From NCBI RefSeq assembly GCF_014199435.1, contig NZ_JACIJP010000001.1, positions 992,001 to 1,056,000 on the forward strand: a stretch of 64,000 bases of DNA. The letters run 5' to 3'. The notes below the pieces were generated by a model. The model saw only the letters and a list, made by a program, of their open reading frames with translations, was not told where the DNA came from and searched no databases. Source of the DNA: Sphingobium subterraneum (GTDB taxonomy: Bacteria > Pseudomonadota > Alphaproteobacteria > Sphingomonadales > Sphingomonadaceae). A program made the translations under genes and the position numbers. Of the stretch, positions 1 to 8,218 are shown in pieces (positions within the stretch are counted from its first letter, which is position 1; every line of letters starts with the position of its first letter).

Positions 1-557
1 GCATCCGGCGCGCCCTGTCCGAAGCGGGCGAAGAAGCGGAAAAAGCGCAGAATTCGTAGATGGTCCTCGGATATGCGCGCGCCAGGATCGCCAATGAAGC
101 GCACCCGACCTGCCGCCAGATCGTCCAGTCCGCTGAAATAATCGCTGATCCGTCCGTCGATCGGGCTGGCGTAGAGCGCGTTGATCGTGAAATCGCGCCG
201 CGCGGCATCCGCCTGCCAATCGTCGGTGTACGCGACGGTCGCCCTGCGTCCGTCCGTCTCCACATCATGACGCAGGGTGGTGATTTCCACCGGCCGGTGG
301 TCGATGATGGCGGTCACGGTGCCGTGGGCGATGCCGGTGGGCACGACCTTTATTCCGGCGCCGTGCAGACGCGCCATCGTTTCGTCGGGAGGGTAGGTCG
401 TCGCCAGATCGATGTCAGACACCGGATCGCCCAACAACCCGTCCCGCACGGCTCCGCCGACATAGCGGACGGTATCCGTCTCCGCTTCCAGCACCGCGAA
501 CAATTCGTCCAGCCCCGGCCGATGCCGCCACGGGGCGTCAGGCAGGAAGGTCGTCAT
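1..557 (-). CDS. cca: CCA tRNA nucleotidyltransferase (N-terminal part, cut by window edge)
   Basis: Adds or repairs the 3' CCA end of tRNAs in the cytoplasm. The visible 185 residues contain the class II nucleotidyltransferase signature: a GGAVRDGLLG glycine loop followed by a D-x-D metal site (SDIDLATT), then RRDFTINALY and the start of the RNA-binding helical part (LRILRFFRFFARFG). The start is ATG at 557, giving MTTFLPDAPWRH. This start lies inside the end of the upstream Nudix gene (20 bp overlap), so translation is probably coupled. The C-terminus lies beyond base 1. Poly(A) polymerases share this fold, but in alphaproteobacteria CCA addition is the usual role. Confidence 0.9.
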   Translation of the reverse strand, partial: MTTFLPDAPWRHRPGLDELFAVLEAETDTVRYVGGAVRDGLLGDPVSDIDLATTYPPDETMARLHGAGIKVVPTGIAHGTVTAIIDHRPVEITTLRHDVETDGRRATVAYTDDWQADAARRDFTINALYASPIDGRISDYFSGLDDLAAGRVRFIGDPGARISEDHLRILRFFRFFARFGQGAPD

Positions 558-1134
558 AACCCAGCCGCTTCGACAGGTTCGCGATGATCGCGGCCGTCAC
601 GCCCCATATCCGATGGTCCCCCCATATGATCTCGTAATAATGCCGGATCCCGCCCGCAAAGTCGATCGCCTTGCGTTCCCGGTTGGCGGGCGAGAGCAGG
701 AAATCGAGCGGTACCTCGAACAGTGCTTCGACCTCATGCTCATGGGGCGTGAGCGGCAGGTCTGGGGGAATGACGGCCAACACCGGAATGATGTCGAAGC
801 CGGTAAACGTTTTATACCGGTCAGACGTGCCGACAATCCGGACCTGCCGGGGGTCGAGCGCGATTTCCTCCTGCGCTTCCCGCAGCGCCGCGGCGACGAC
901 ATCAGCGTCGTCGGGGTCGACACGCCCGCCGGGGAAGGCAACCTGCCCCGCATGCTTGCGCAGATGCGACGCGCGCCGTGTCAGGATCACGCCGGGATTT
1001 TCCCGGTCGGTTACCGCAATCAGGACGGCGGCGGGATGCAGCGGTTCGTCGGTCCAGCGCTCGTCCGCCAGCACCGCATGGTCGATGCTATGGCCATGGG
1101 TCAATTGTTCCCGCAGTTGGTCGGCGAGCGTCAT
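538..1134 (-). CDS. Nudix hydrolase, CoA-pyrophosphatase (NudL/YeaB) type
   Basis: Predicted to hydrolyse a nucleoside-diphosphate-linked substrate; the NudL-like family usually acts on coenzyme A or its derivatives. The Nudix box is complete at about residues 69-93: GG, then REAQEEI carrying the metal-binding glutamates, preceded by the AFPGG entry typical of the CoA branch. I chose ATG at 1134 (MTLADQLREQ) because it begins 2 bp after the DUF1285 stop codon; an in-frame ATG at 1182 would lie inside that gene. It is the middle gene of a tight minus-strand run DUF1285-Nudix-cca. The substrate is inferred from family only. Confidence 0.85.
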   Translation of the reverse strand: MTLADQLREQLTHGHSIDHAVLADERWTDEPLHPAAVLIAVTDRENPGVILTRRASHLRKHAGQVAFPGGRVDPDDADVVAAALREAQEEIALDPRQVRIVGTSDRYKTFTGFDIIPVLAVIPPDLPLTPHEHEVEALFEVPLDFLLSPANRERKAIDFAGGIRHYYEIIWGDHRIWGVTAAIIANLSKRLGYDDLPA

Positions 1135-1136
1135 GC

Positions 1137-1715
1137 TCACTCGCTCGTGCTGCCCAGCGGAAAGAAGATGCCGTTGCTCCACACGCCAGGCCGTCCGTCC
1201 GGACCCACCGCGTCATCGAGCGCGATGTTGGCGAGTTCATAATAGACCGGGCGGGCGATGAGCGCCTCCAGACCGTCACGCACATGAAGATAGGGACGCG
1301 GGCCATCGTCCCCTTCCCGCACAGTGATACCATGTTCACCGTCGGCTGGGACCAGCTCTCCGGTATTGAGGCGGAACACCAGCGCCCTGCCCCGCTCCAC
1401 TCCTTCGCTGCGCACTTCCGCCGCGACGAAGGGGGCATCCTCGACATCGATGGTCAGTTTCTCCACCGGCGTGACCAGCACGAAACTGCCGTCCGGCTCC
1501 CGCCGCAATATTGTCGAGAAAAGCCGTACCATCTCTGCCCGGCCAATGGGCGATCCTTGGTGGAACCATGTCCCGTCCGCAGCGATCCGCATGTCGCTGT
1601 GCCCACAATGTGTGGGATTCCAGTTCTTTACGGGTGGAAGTTTACGTTCCTCCACAAGCTTTGCGATCTCCGCAAGGCTCAGGGAAGCAAGATCAGGCAG
1701 TGGGTCCATGGGCAT
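1137..1715 (-). CDS. DUF1285 domain protein
   Basis: A 192-residue protein of the DUF1285 family, whose function is unknown. Recognisable features are the N-terminal WNPTHCGHSDMRIAADGTW segment followed by HQGSPIGR and the VTPVEKLTIDVEDAPF stretch typical of the family. It has no signal peptide and no membrane segment, so it is probably cytosolic. It is the first gene of the run DUF1285-Nudix-cca, with only 2 bp to the next start. An alternative ATG lies two codons downstream at 1709. Confidence 0.8.
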   Translation of the reverse strand: MPMDPLPDLASLSLAEIAKLVEERKLPPVKNWNPTHCGHSDMRIAADGTWFHQGSPIGRAEMVRLFSTILRREPDGSFVLVTPVEKLTIDVEDAPFVAAEVRSEGVERGRALVFRLNTGELVPADGEHGITVREGDDGPRPYLHVRDGLEALIARPVYYELANIALDDAVGPDGRPGVWSNGIFFPLGSTSE

Positions 1716-1760
1716 GAGTTGCAGATAGGCAGCGTTGCACCAAATGGCAAATGCCGACCG

Positions 1761-3086
1761 TCATTCCCCGGCACGGGCGCGCGTGCGCAGATCGTCCCAA
1801 TAAGCGAGCCGCTCCGCAATCCGCTTTTCGAAGCCGCGGTCGGTCGGCGTGTAGAAGTGCGCGGGGCTCATCTCATCCGGCCAGTAATTGTCGCCCGAAA
1901 AGCCATCCGGCCGATCATGATCATAGGCGTACCCTGCCCCATAGCCGATGTCCTTCATCAGCTTGGTCGGCGCGTTGAGGATGTTGGCGGGCGGCATCAG
2001 CGACCCGGTGTCCCGAGCCGATTTCCATGCCGCCTTCTGCGCCTTGTAGGCGGCATTGGATTTGGGCGCGGTCGCGCAATAGAGGCAGCACTGGACAATC
2101 GCCAACTCCCCCTCCGGACTGCCAAGGAAATCATAGGCGTCCTTTGCGGCGAGGCACTGCACCAGCGCCTGCGGATCGGCGAGGCCGATATCCTCGCTGG
2201 CGAACCGCACCAGCCGCCGCAGCACGTAGAGTGGCTCCTCGCCCGCAACCAGCATTCGTGCCAGATAATAGAGAGCAGCCTGCGCATCGGACCCGCGCAA
2301 GGCCTTGTGCAGGGCGGAAATCAGGTTGTAATGCCCCTCGCGATCCTTGTCATAGACCGCGACTCGTCGGTGGAGCAGCGCCGACAGGCCCGCCGGGTCC
2401 AACGGCGCATCGATTTGCACCGAAAACAGCGTTTCCGCCTGGTTGAGCAGAAAGCGCCCGTCCCCATCGGCGCTGGCGATCAGCGCCTCGCGCGCGGCGG
2501 CATCGAGCGGTAGAGCGCGGCCCATCACCTCTTCCGCCCGTGCAAGCAGCTTTTCCAGCGCGGCGGCATCGAGACGGCGCAGGATCAGCACCTGCGCGCG
2601 GGACAACAAAGCGGCGTTCAGTTCGAAGCTCGGGTTCTCGGTCGTCGCGCCGACCAGGGTGATCGTGCCATCCTCGACATAGGGCAGAAACCCATCCTGC
2701 TGCGCGCGATTGAAGCGGTGGATCTCGTCCACGAACAACAGGGTCTTGCGGCCGAGCTTCGCATGCTCGCGCGCGGCGGCGAAGAGCTTCTTCAGATCGG
2801 CAACGCCCGTGAATACCGCCGATACCGGCTCAAACCGCATGCCAACCGCATCGGCCAACAGGCGGGAAATGGTAGTCTTCCCCGTGCCCGGCGGACCCCA
2901 GAAGATGATCGACGACAGCCGCCCCGCCGCAACCATACGACCGATCGCACCGTCCGGGCCGGTCAGGTGATCCTGCCCCACCACATCGTCCAGACGCGTG
3001 GGGCGAAGCCGGTCGGCAAGCGGTGCGTTCTCGCCCGGTGGCGCGGGCGACGGGGACGCATCATCCGGGCCGAACAGGTCTCCCAT
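1761..3086 (-). CDS. rarA: Replication-associated recombination protein A (RarA/MgsA AAA ATPase)
   Basis: AAA+ ATPase related to clamp-loader subunits and eukaryotic WRNIP1, acting at stalled replication forks. The 441 residues match family length. Walker A is GPPGTGKT at residues 64-71 and Walker B is LLFVDEIHRF at about 116-125, with a sensor-1 region GATTENPSF. The C-terminal part has the oligomerisation region, including a GDNYWPDEM motif typical of RarA. The start codon lies 6 bp after the stop of the upstream glycosyltransferase, so the two are probably co-transcribed. Confidence 0.95.
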   Translation of the reverse strand: MGDLFGPDDASPSPAPPGENAPLADRLRPTRLDDVVGQDHLTGPDGAIGRMVAAGRLSSIIFWGPPGTGKTTISRLLADAVGMRFEPVSAVFTGVADLKKLFAAAREHAKLGRKTLLFVDEIHRFNRAQQDGFLPYVEDGTITLVGATTENPSFELNAALLSRAQVLILRRLDAAALEKLLARAEEVMGRALPLDAAAREALIASADGDGRFLLNQAETLFSVQIDAPLDPAGLSALLHRRVAVYDKDREGHYNLISALHKALRGSDAQAALYYLARMLVAGEEPLYVLRRLVRFASEDIGLADPQALVQCLAAKDAYDFLGSPEGELAIVQCCLYCATAPKSNAAYKAQKAAWKSARDTGSLMPPANILNAPTKLMKDIGYGAGYAYDHDRPDGFSGDNYWPDEMSPAHFYTPTDRGFEKRIAERLAYWDDLRTRARAGE

Positions 3087-3092
3087 CGCCGG

Positions 3093-4271
3093 TCAGGGCA
3101 CCGGGCTGCGTTGCGGGGTTGCGCCCGTCCGGCGCTGCTCAATGATGCGGGTCCAGGTGTCGACCAGTGCCTGATTGACTTGATCCCAGCCGAAGGATTC
3201 GGCAATGACGCGAGCATTCTGGCCGGACCGCTCCCGCAATTCAGCGTCCGTGCAATAGCGGGTCAGCGCTTCGGCAAACTCGGCGATCGCGCCGGGGCGT
3301 ACCAGCCGCCCGGTCTCGCCGTCGCGCACCAGACTTTCGCTGCCCGTTGCGCGGGCGGCGACGGTGGGAAGCGCGCACGCCATCGCTTCCAGCGTCACAT
3401 TGCCGAACGTTTCCGTGATCGACGGATTGAACAGCATGTCCATGCTGGCCACGGCCCGGCCGAGGTCGGAGCCTGTCTGAAAGCCTGCGAATACCGCATT
3501 GGGCAAACGATGGGCGAACCATTCCCGCGCCGGCCCGTCGCCCACGACCAGCACGCGATGGCGGACCTGCTGCCGTTCCAGCATGGCGATGGTATCGGAG
3601 AAGACGTCGAGCCCCTTTTCCATCACAAGCCTCCCGACGAAACCGATAACCGGCACGTCGTCGGCAATCCCCAGCGAACGGCGCCATTCCAGATCGCGCT
3701 TGGCGGGATCGAAGATGCTCCGGTCGATGCCACGGGTCCAGATGCCCACATCATAGTTCATGCGCTGCTCACGCAGCAGTTGCGCCATCGATTCCGATGG
3801 AGCGACGATCGCGTCGCACCGCCGGTAGAACCGTCGCAGCATGGCCTCCAGCACCGGTTCAAGAAACGCGAGGCCGTAATAGCGCGGATAGGTTTCGAAG
3901 CGCGTATGCACCGAAGCGACAGCGGGCAACCCCTGCCTGCGCGCCCATGTCACCGCGCCATGCCCCACCGGGTCGGGACTCGCGACATGCACGATGTTGG
4001 GCGCGAACGCCTTGAGATCCTTGCGCAAGCGGCCCGACAGACGCAGCGGAATGCGGTATTCAGCGCGGCCGGGAAACGGCCAGGACGGCGCGCTCACCAG
4101 ATCACCGGTCGGCGGAAATGCGGGTTCGGGGACGGTCGGAGAGTAGACCCGTACCGCTCCGCCTTGCGCGAGGACATAGCCCACCAGCCGGTTGAGCGCC
4201 TGATTGGCGCCATCCCGCACATAATTATAATTGCCGCTGAAAAGGGCGACCCGAAGTGATGGAGCATCCAT
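3093..4271 (-). CDS. Glycosyltransferase family 4 (GT-B)
   Basis: A 392-residue retaining GT-B glycosyltransferase resembling GDP-mannose-dependent alpha-mannosyltransferases (MgtA/PimB type). The N-terminal acceptor domain begins RVALFSGNYNYVRDGANQ. The donor domain carries GRLVMEKG at 213-220 and the E-x7-E pair in SITETFGNVTLEAMA (E287, E295). It is not in an obvious polysaccharide cluster; it abuts rarA by 6 bp. The likely role is lipid or surface glycan mannosylation, but the sugar and acceptor cannot be read from the sequence. Confidence 0.85.
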   Translation of the reverse strand: MDAPSLRVALFSGNYNYVRDGANQALNRLVGYVLAQGGAVRVYSPTVPEPAFPPTGDLVSAPSWPFPGRAEYRIPLRLSGRLRKDLKAFAPNIVHVASPDPVGHGAVTWARRQGLPAVASVHTRFETYPRYYGLAFLEPVLEAMLRRFYRRCDAIVAPSESMAQLLREQRMNYDVGIWTRGIDRSIFDPAKRDLEWRRSLGIADDVPVIGFVGRLVMEKGLDVFSDTIAMLERQQVRHRVLVVGDGPAREWFAHRLPNAVFAGFQTGSDLGRAVASMDMLFNPSITETFGNVTLEAMACALPTVAARATGSESLVRDGETGRLVRPGAIAEFAEALTRYCTDAELRERSGQNARVIAESFGWDQVNQALVDTWTRIIEQRRTGATPQRSPVP

Positions 4272-4406
4272 TCGGGCGCTGTAGACGAGCCGGGCGTAAA
4301 GGCCAAGTGCGGTGCTTCGCGCGCGTCGGTAAGGTCGGGGGCGGAAACGGCCATGCGGCGGAAACGCCGTTATCCGAACAAGGCTCCGTATATGCTAGGA
4401 GGGGTG

Positions 4407-4694
4407 ATGCGTGACGTGCCCTCGCTTTGCTGGCTGTGCGAACGCCCTTTGGGGGCGGTCGTCGAATGGCATCATCCCGTGCCCAAAAGCCGGGGCGGCC
4501 GGGACACCGTAGCAGTCCACCCGATCTGCCACCGCGCCATCCACCGGCATTTCACCAATGCCGAACTCGCACGGTTGGGACCGGAACCCCTCGCTCTGCG
4601 TCAACATGCCGAGATCGCGACGTTTTTGATTTGGGTGGCCAACAAGCCAGCGGACTTCTATGCGCCCACGCGAAGCGCAGCCAGGCGGCGCTGA
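4407..4694 (+). CDS. Small HNH-type nuclease-like protein
   Basis: About 95 residues. It contains a CWLC zinc knuckle, then a W-HH-P-PKSRGG motif, then HPICHRAIHRHF, together a compact HNH or His-Me finger. The start at 4407 (MRDVPSLCWLCERP) is supported by an AGGAGG at 4397-4402, four bases upstream; ATGs at 4353 and 4392 are alternatives. It is the only plus-strand gene in a minus-strand block. It has no toxin delivery or restriction partner nearby, so the target is unknown. Such single-domain proteins are widespread in sphingomonads, and nuclease activity is inferred from the motif only. Confidence 0.75.
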   Translation: MRDVPSLCWLCERPLGAVVEWHHPVPKSRGGRDTVAVHPICHRAIHRHFTNAELARLGPEPLALRQHAEIATFLIWVANKPADFYAPTRSAARRR

Positions 4695-4697
4695 ACA

Positions 4698-5489
4698 TCA
4701 GCGCGCGTCGGAGCCGATCGTTCGGACGTCAACCGACTGCGACAGCATCGCGCAGGGACCATAAGCTGTTAGAAAGCTGACGTCTGCAGCGTCACGCCCC
4801 ACGCCGACCTTCGCCATTTCCCCTTCCTTGGCCATGCCGGTGGCATCGACCAGATGCCATTCGCCCCCCAGGAATACTTCGGCGACGGCATGGAAATCCT
4901 GTGGCTCGACCCCCGGTGCGTACACGCTGACGAAGCGCGCAGGGATGGTCGACGCGCGGCACAGGCTGACGAGGACGTGGGTATAGTCGCGGCACACGCC
5001 CCGCCGCATCACGAAGCTGTCCAGCGCGGTAGTCTGCGGACCGCTCGACCCGGCGACATAGGTGAATTTCTCCGCGATCCAGTCGCGCATCGCCGCAACA
5101 CGCGCACCGCCTTCCAGATGACCAAATTCCGCCTGCACGAAATATTGAAACTCGGTCGCCGGGCAATAGGTGGAATCGAGCAGATACTGGACCGCCTCCC
5201 CGGGCAGATTGGCGGGGCGGAGCATCGGCAGCGTGCCAATATCGGTGAGGATGCGCTCGACCCGCACCCGGGCGGTATAATCGACACGCAGCAACCCACT
5301 GGTGCGCAGCCACAGCCGGTCGCCGATCATGTCATGCCCGGCCGTGCGTGCGAAATGTTCGACATTGCCGACGTCGATATGCGCGCGCTCGAGATATTGC
5401 TCGGGGATGGCCGCCGCTTCGATCTGCAGCATGATATCCGTCGATTGCTCGAAGCTGTATTCCAGCGCCACGGTAATTTCGATTGTCAT
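4698..5489 (-). CDS. Transglutaminase-like cysteine protease family protein
   Basis: A 263-residue protein with an N-terminal beta domain and a transglutaminase-like core. The catalytic triad is visible as C166 (RRGVCRDYTH), H200 (QDFHAV) and D215 (LVDATG). The start ATG 5489 (MTIEITVALEYSF) is preferred over 5543 because the extra residues are low-complexity, arginine-rich and family members begin here. No signal peptide is seen, so it is probably cytosolic. These bacterial proteins act as peptidases or amidases on unknown substrates. Confidence 0.85.
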   Translation of the reverse strand: MTIEITVALEYSFEQSTDIMLQIEAAAIPEQYLERAHIDVGNVEHFARTAGHDMIGDRLWLRTSGLLRVDYTARVRVERILTDIGTLPMLRPANLPGEAVQYLLDSTYCPATEFQYFVQAEFGHLEGGARVAAMRDWIAEKFTYVAGSSGPQTTALDSFVMRRGVCRDYTHVLVSLCRASTIPARFVSVYAPGVEPQDFHAVAEVFLGGEWHLVDATGMAKEGEMAKVGVGRDAADVSFLTAYGPCAMLSQSVDVRTIGSDAR

Positions 5490-5544
5490 GGAACCGATAA
5501 CTCCCGGCCTGGCTGTCCGTGCCCTGGGGCGGCGGCAGTGCAAG

Positions 5545-5574
5545 AAAAAAGCCGCCGGAACGCTCCGACGGCTT
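5545..5574 (-). terminator. Rho-independent terminator after ndk
   Basis: On the minus strand a 12 bp stem (AAAGCCGTCGGA pairing with a matching arm, one mismatch) with a 4-base loop is followed by a run of six T. It lies about 30 bp downstream of the ndk stop codon, so it should end the ndk transcript before the transglutaminase-like gene. Confidence 0.85.
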
Positions 5575-5601
5575 TCCCGATTGCGATGATGTCCGGTAGG
5601 A

Positions 5602-6024
5602 TCAGCCTACGATCTCTTCCGGCTTGAAGAAGAACGCGATCTCGACCGCCGCATTCTCCTCGCTGTCCGAACCGTGGACCGAGTTTGCCTCGATCGATTC
5701 GGCGAACTCCTTGCGGATCGTTCCGGCATCGGCGTTTTCAGGGTTGGTGGCGCCCATGATGTCGCGGTTGCGCTTCACGGCATTCTCGCCTTCCAGAACC
5801 TGCACGACAACGGGACCGGAGATCATGAAAGCGACGAGATCGGCGAAGAAGGGGCGCTCCTTGTGGACGCCGTAAAAGCCTTCGGCCTGTTCGCGCGACA
5901 TGCGGATACGCTTCGATGCGACGACGCGAAGGCCGCCCTCTTCCAGCTTGGCGGTGATCGCGCCGGTCAGGTTGCGGCGCGTGGCGTCGGGCTTGATGAT
6001 GGAAAATGTACGCGTTGCGGCCAT
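5602..6024 (-). CDS. ndk: Nucleoside diphosphate kinase
   Basis: Transfers the terminal phosphate between nucleoside triphosphates and diphosphates through a phospho-histidine. The 140-residue length is standard. It begins [18 protein letters not shown] and carries the active-site signature NSVHGSD with the catalytic histidine at position 117. It is monocistronic in appearance: about 100 bp separate it from the upstream holC gene, and a terminator follows it. Confidence 0.97.
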   Translation of the reverse strand: MAATRTFSIIKPDATRRNLTGAITAKLEEGGLRVVASKRIRMSREQAEGFYGVHKERPFFADLVAFMISGPVVVQVLEGENAVKRNRDIMGATNPENADAGTIRKEFAESIEANSVHGSDSEENAAVEIAFFFKPEEIVG

Positions 6025-6125
6025 GATGGCGATACTCCGGAAATACGTGGATGTTCAGGTTGGCGGCGCCTGTAGCCGTGTTGGTGCGTCGCGGCAAGCG
6101 GATTATCGGGTGGGCGCGGGGCGCT

Positions 6126-6563
6126 TCAGGGGCCCTGAACCCAGCGTCGCCCCTCCTGCCGCCAGAAGCGCGGCGTCACGTCCTCCCGCCCCGTGAGCGC
6201 CCGCCAACTGGCGCGTGCGCCCTCAATGGCCGCATCGTCGAAGAAATAGAAGGCCCGCTCGAACCCCGTCGCCTCGTCCCGCCAGACCCCATCGGCCAAA
6301 GCGATAAAGCGCGCGCCATTGTCGGCATTGCACCGCGTGGACAACAGGATCGGCTGGATGGCCTTGCGCGGATCATCTTCACGCCCATGGGCGAGGAAAC
6401 TCGCCGGTTCGACTTCCCACAGCGCACGCGACAGCCGGTCGAGACCGCCCTCGCGGCCATCGACCAGCAGCAATCGTCCGCCCTGGTCGAGGACACGCCG
6501 GGCGATCGCCGGAACCACCTGCTCCACCGGGTCACGGCTCAACTGGTAAAAGTCGACCTGCAC
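6126..6563 (-). CDS. holC: DNA polymerase III chi subunit
   Basis: Clamp-loader accessory subunit that links the replisome to single-strand-binding protein. The 145-residue product starts VQVDFYQLSRDPVEQVVPAIARR, the typical chi N-terminus. The start is GTG at 6563, 11 bp after the pepA stop; an upstream ATG at 6701 would lie far inside pepA and gives low-complexity sequence. The C-terminal FERAFYFFDD and SWRALTGR segments are also characteristic. The order pepA-holC is common in proteobacteria. Confidence 0.9.
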   Translation of the reverse strand: MQVDFYQLSRDPVEQVVPAIARRVLDQGGRLLLVDGREGGLDRLSRALWEVEPASFLAHGREDDPRKAIQPILLSTRCNADNGARFIALADGVWRDEATGFERAFYFFDDAAIEGARASWRALTGREDVTPRFWRQEGRRWVQGP

Positions 6564-6574
6564 CCGGGCGGCCT

Positions 6575-8035
6575 TCAGGATTCGAACTGATCGGCAACGA
6601 AGCGGTCGAGCAGGCGCACGCCGTAGCCGGTAGCGCCCTTGTCCCACACCGCGCCGGGCTTGTCCGCCCAGACCATCCCTGCAATGTCGAGATGCGCCCA
6701 TTTGACGCCATCCTCGACGAAACGCTTGATGAATTGCGCGGCGGTGATCGAACCGGCAAACCGCCCGCCAATATTCTTCATGTCAGCGATCGGGCTGTCG
6801 ATCATCTTGTCATAGGCATCGCCCAGCGGGAAGCGCCACAGCGGGTCGCCCGCCGCCTTGCCCGCAGCGAGCAGATCATCAGCAAGCCCGTCGTCGTTGC
6901 TGAACAGGCCGCCATGCTGGTCCCCCAGCGCCACGATCATCGCGCCCGTGAGGGTAGCAAGATCGACGACGACTTCAGGGTGGTAAATATGCTGTGCCCA
7001 GGTCAGCACATCGCACAGGACAAGGCGTCCTTCCGCATCGGTGTTGATGACCTCGATCGTCTGGCCCGACATCGACGTCACCACGTCCCCAGGACGTTGC
7101 GCGTTGCCATCGGGCATATTTTCGACCAGCCCGCAGATGCCGACCACCCGCGCCTTTGCCTTGCGTCCGGCCAGAGCCTTGATCGTCCCCGCGACCGCAC
7201 CTGCGCCGCCCATATCCCACTTCATGTCTTCCATGCCCGCTGCAGGCTTGATCGATATGCCGCCGGTGTCGAAGGTCACGCCCTTGCCGATCAGGACGAG
7301 CGGCTTGTCCTGCGTGCCGCCGGTGCCATCCCATTCCATCGCGAGAATGCGCGGCTTGCGGGGCGAACCCTGCGCCACGCCGAGCAGCGCACCCATGCCG
7401 AGATCCGCCATCTGCACTTCGTTGAGCACGGTGAGCTTGACGCCCAGTTCCTCGAGCGACCGGCACCGCTCCACGAAGCTTTCGGGGTAAATGACGTTCG
7501 CCGGTTCCGCGACCAATTCGCGCGTGAAGAACACGCCCTGCGCCACGGCCGAGAGTCGTTGCCACTGATCCGCGCTGCCCTCCGGCGCGCCGACCAGGTC
7601 GATGCGTTCCAGCGTCGGGCGGCTTTTCTCCGGCATCCGCGTGCGATAGCGGTCCAAACGCCATGCGCGGAGCGATGCGCCATAAGCGAAACGGGCGGCC
7701 GTGCTTGCAGAGGCATTGTTGAGCGCCGCGAAGGACACCGCAGCCTTCCGCGCTCCGGACGTCGCCAGCCGCGCCACGACAGCCGCGCCCGCCTTTTCCA
7801 ACTCCGCCTCGTCTCCGCCCCCCGCGCCGGCCAGAACGACCCGCAGGACAGCATCCCCCTCCTGCACGAAACTCTCGAAGCTGCTGCCGGTCTCGCCCTT
7901 GAACCGCGCAGCCTGCGCACCCGCGGCCAGCAGATCGGCACCGGCGAGCGGTAGCCCTGCGACCTGATCCTTCCCGACGACAAAAATAAGCGTGTCGGTC
8001 TCGGGAGAGCGGGCGTCAAGGAAACGAATATCCAT
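6575..8035 (-). CDS. pepA: Leucyl aminopeptidase (M17)
   Basis: Cytosolic hexameric metallopeptidase that removes N-terminal residues. The 486 residues match the family. The metal-binding and catalytic segments are present: GKGVTFDTGG at about 250-259 and the M17 signature NTDAEGRL at about 331-338. The start is ATG at 8035 (MDIRFLDARSPETD); a TTG one codon upstream is less likely. holC follows after 11 bp. In some bacteria PepA also binds DNA; nothing here tests that. Confidence 0.95.
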   Translation of the reverse strand: MDIRFLDARSPETDTLIFVVGKDQVAGLPLAGADLLAAGAQAARFKGETGSSFESFVQEGDAVLRVVLAGAGGGDEAELEKAGAAVVARLATSGARKAAVSFAALNNASASTAARFAYGASLRAWRLDRYRTRMPEKSRPTLERIDLVGAPEGSADQWQRLSAVAQGVFFTRELVAEPANVIYPESFVERCRSLEELGVKLTVLNEVQMADLGMGALLGVAQGSPRKPRILAMEWDGTGGTQDKPLVLIGKGVTFDTGGISIKPAAGMEDMKWDMGGAGAVAGTIKALAGRKAKARVVGICGLVENMPDGNAQRPGDVVTSMSGQTIEVINTDAEGRLVLCDVLTWAQHIYHPEVVVDLATLTGAMIVALGDQHGGLFSNDDGLADDLLAAGKAAGDPLWRFPLGDAYDKMIDSPIADMKNIGGRFAGSITAAQFIKRFVEDGVKWAHLDIAGMVWADKPGAVWDKGATGYGVRLLDRFVADQFES

Positions 8036-8218
8036 CAAATGTCCTTATCTTTGAACCGGCGAAGCAGCACCCGCCCACCGATCATGAAGCCAGAGTCTGC
8101 ACCTGGATGAGGCAGAAAGCATGTCAGAGTTACGCATTAGGATTGCGAGCAACGCTTGGCAATGCAATAGGCAGCGCATAGGACAGGCCCGGGCACGCCG
8201 GACCCGAGACGATAGTTG

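Noticed and set aside
978..4259. Long plus-strand reading frames (978-2513 and 2718-4259).
   Set aside because: They are antisense to the Nudix, DUF1285, rarA and glycosyltransferase genes, which have clear motifs. The frames stay open because of high GC and have no family features.
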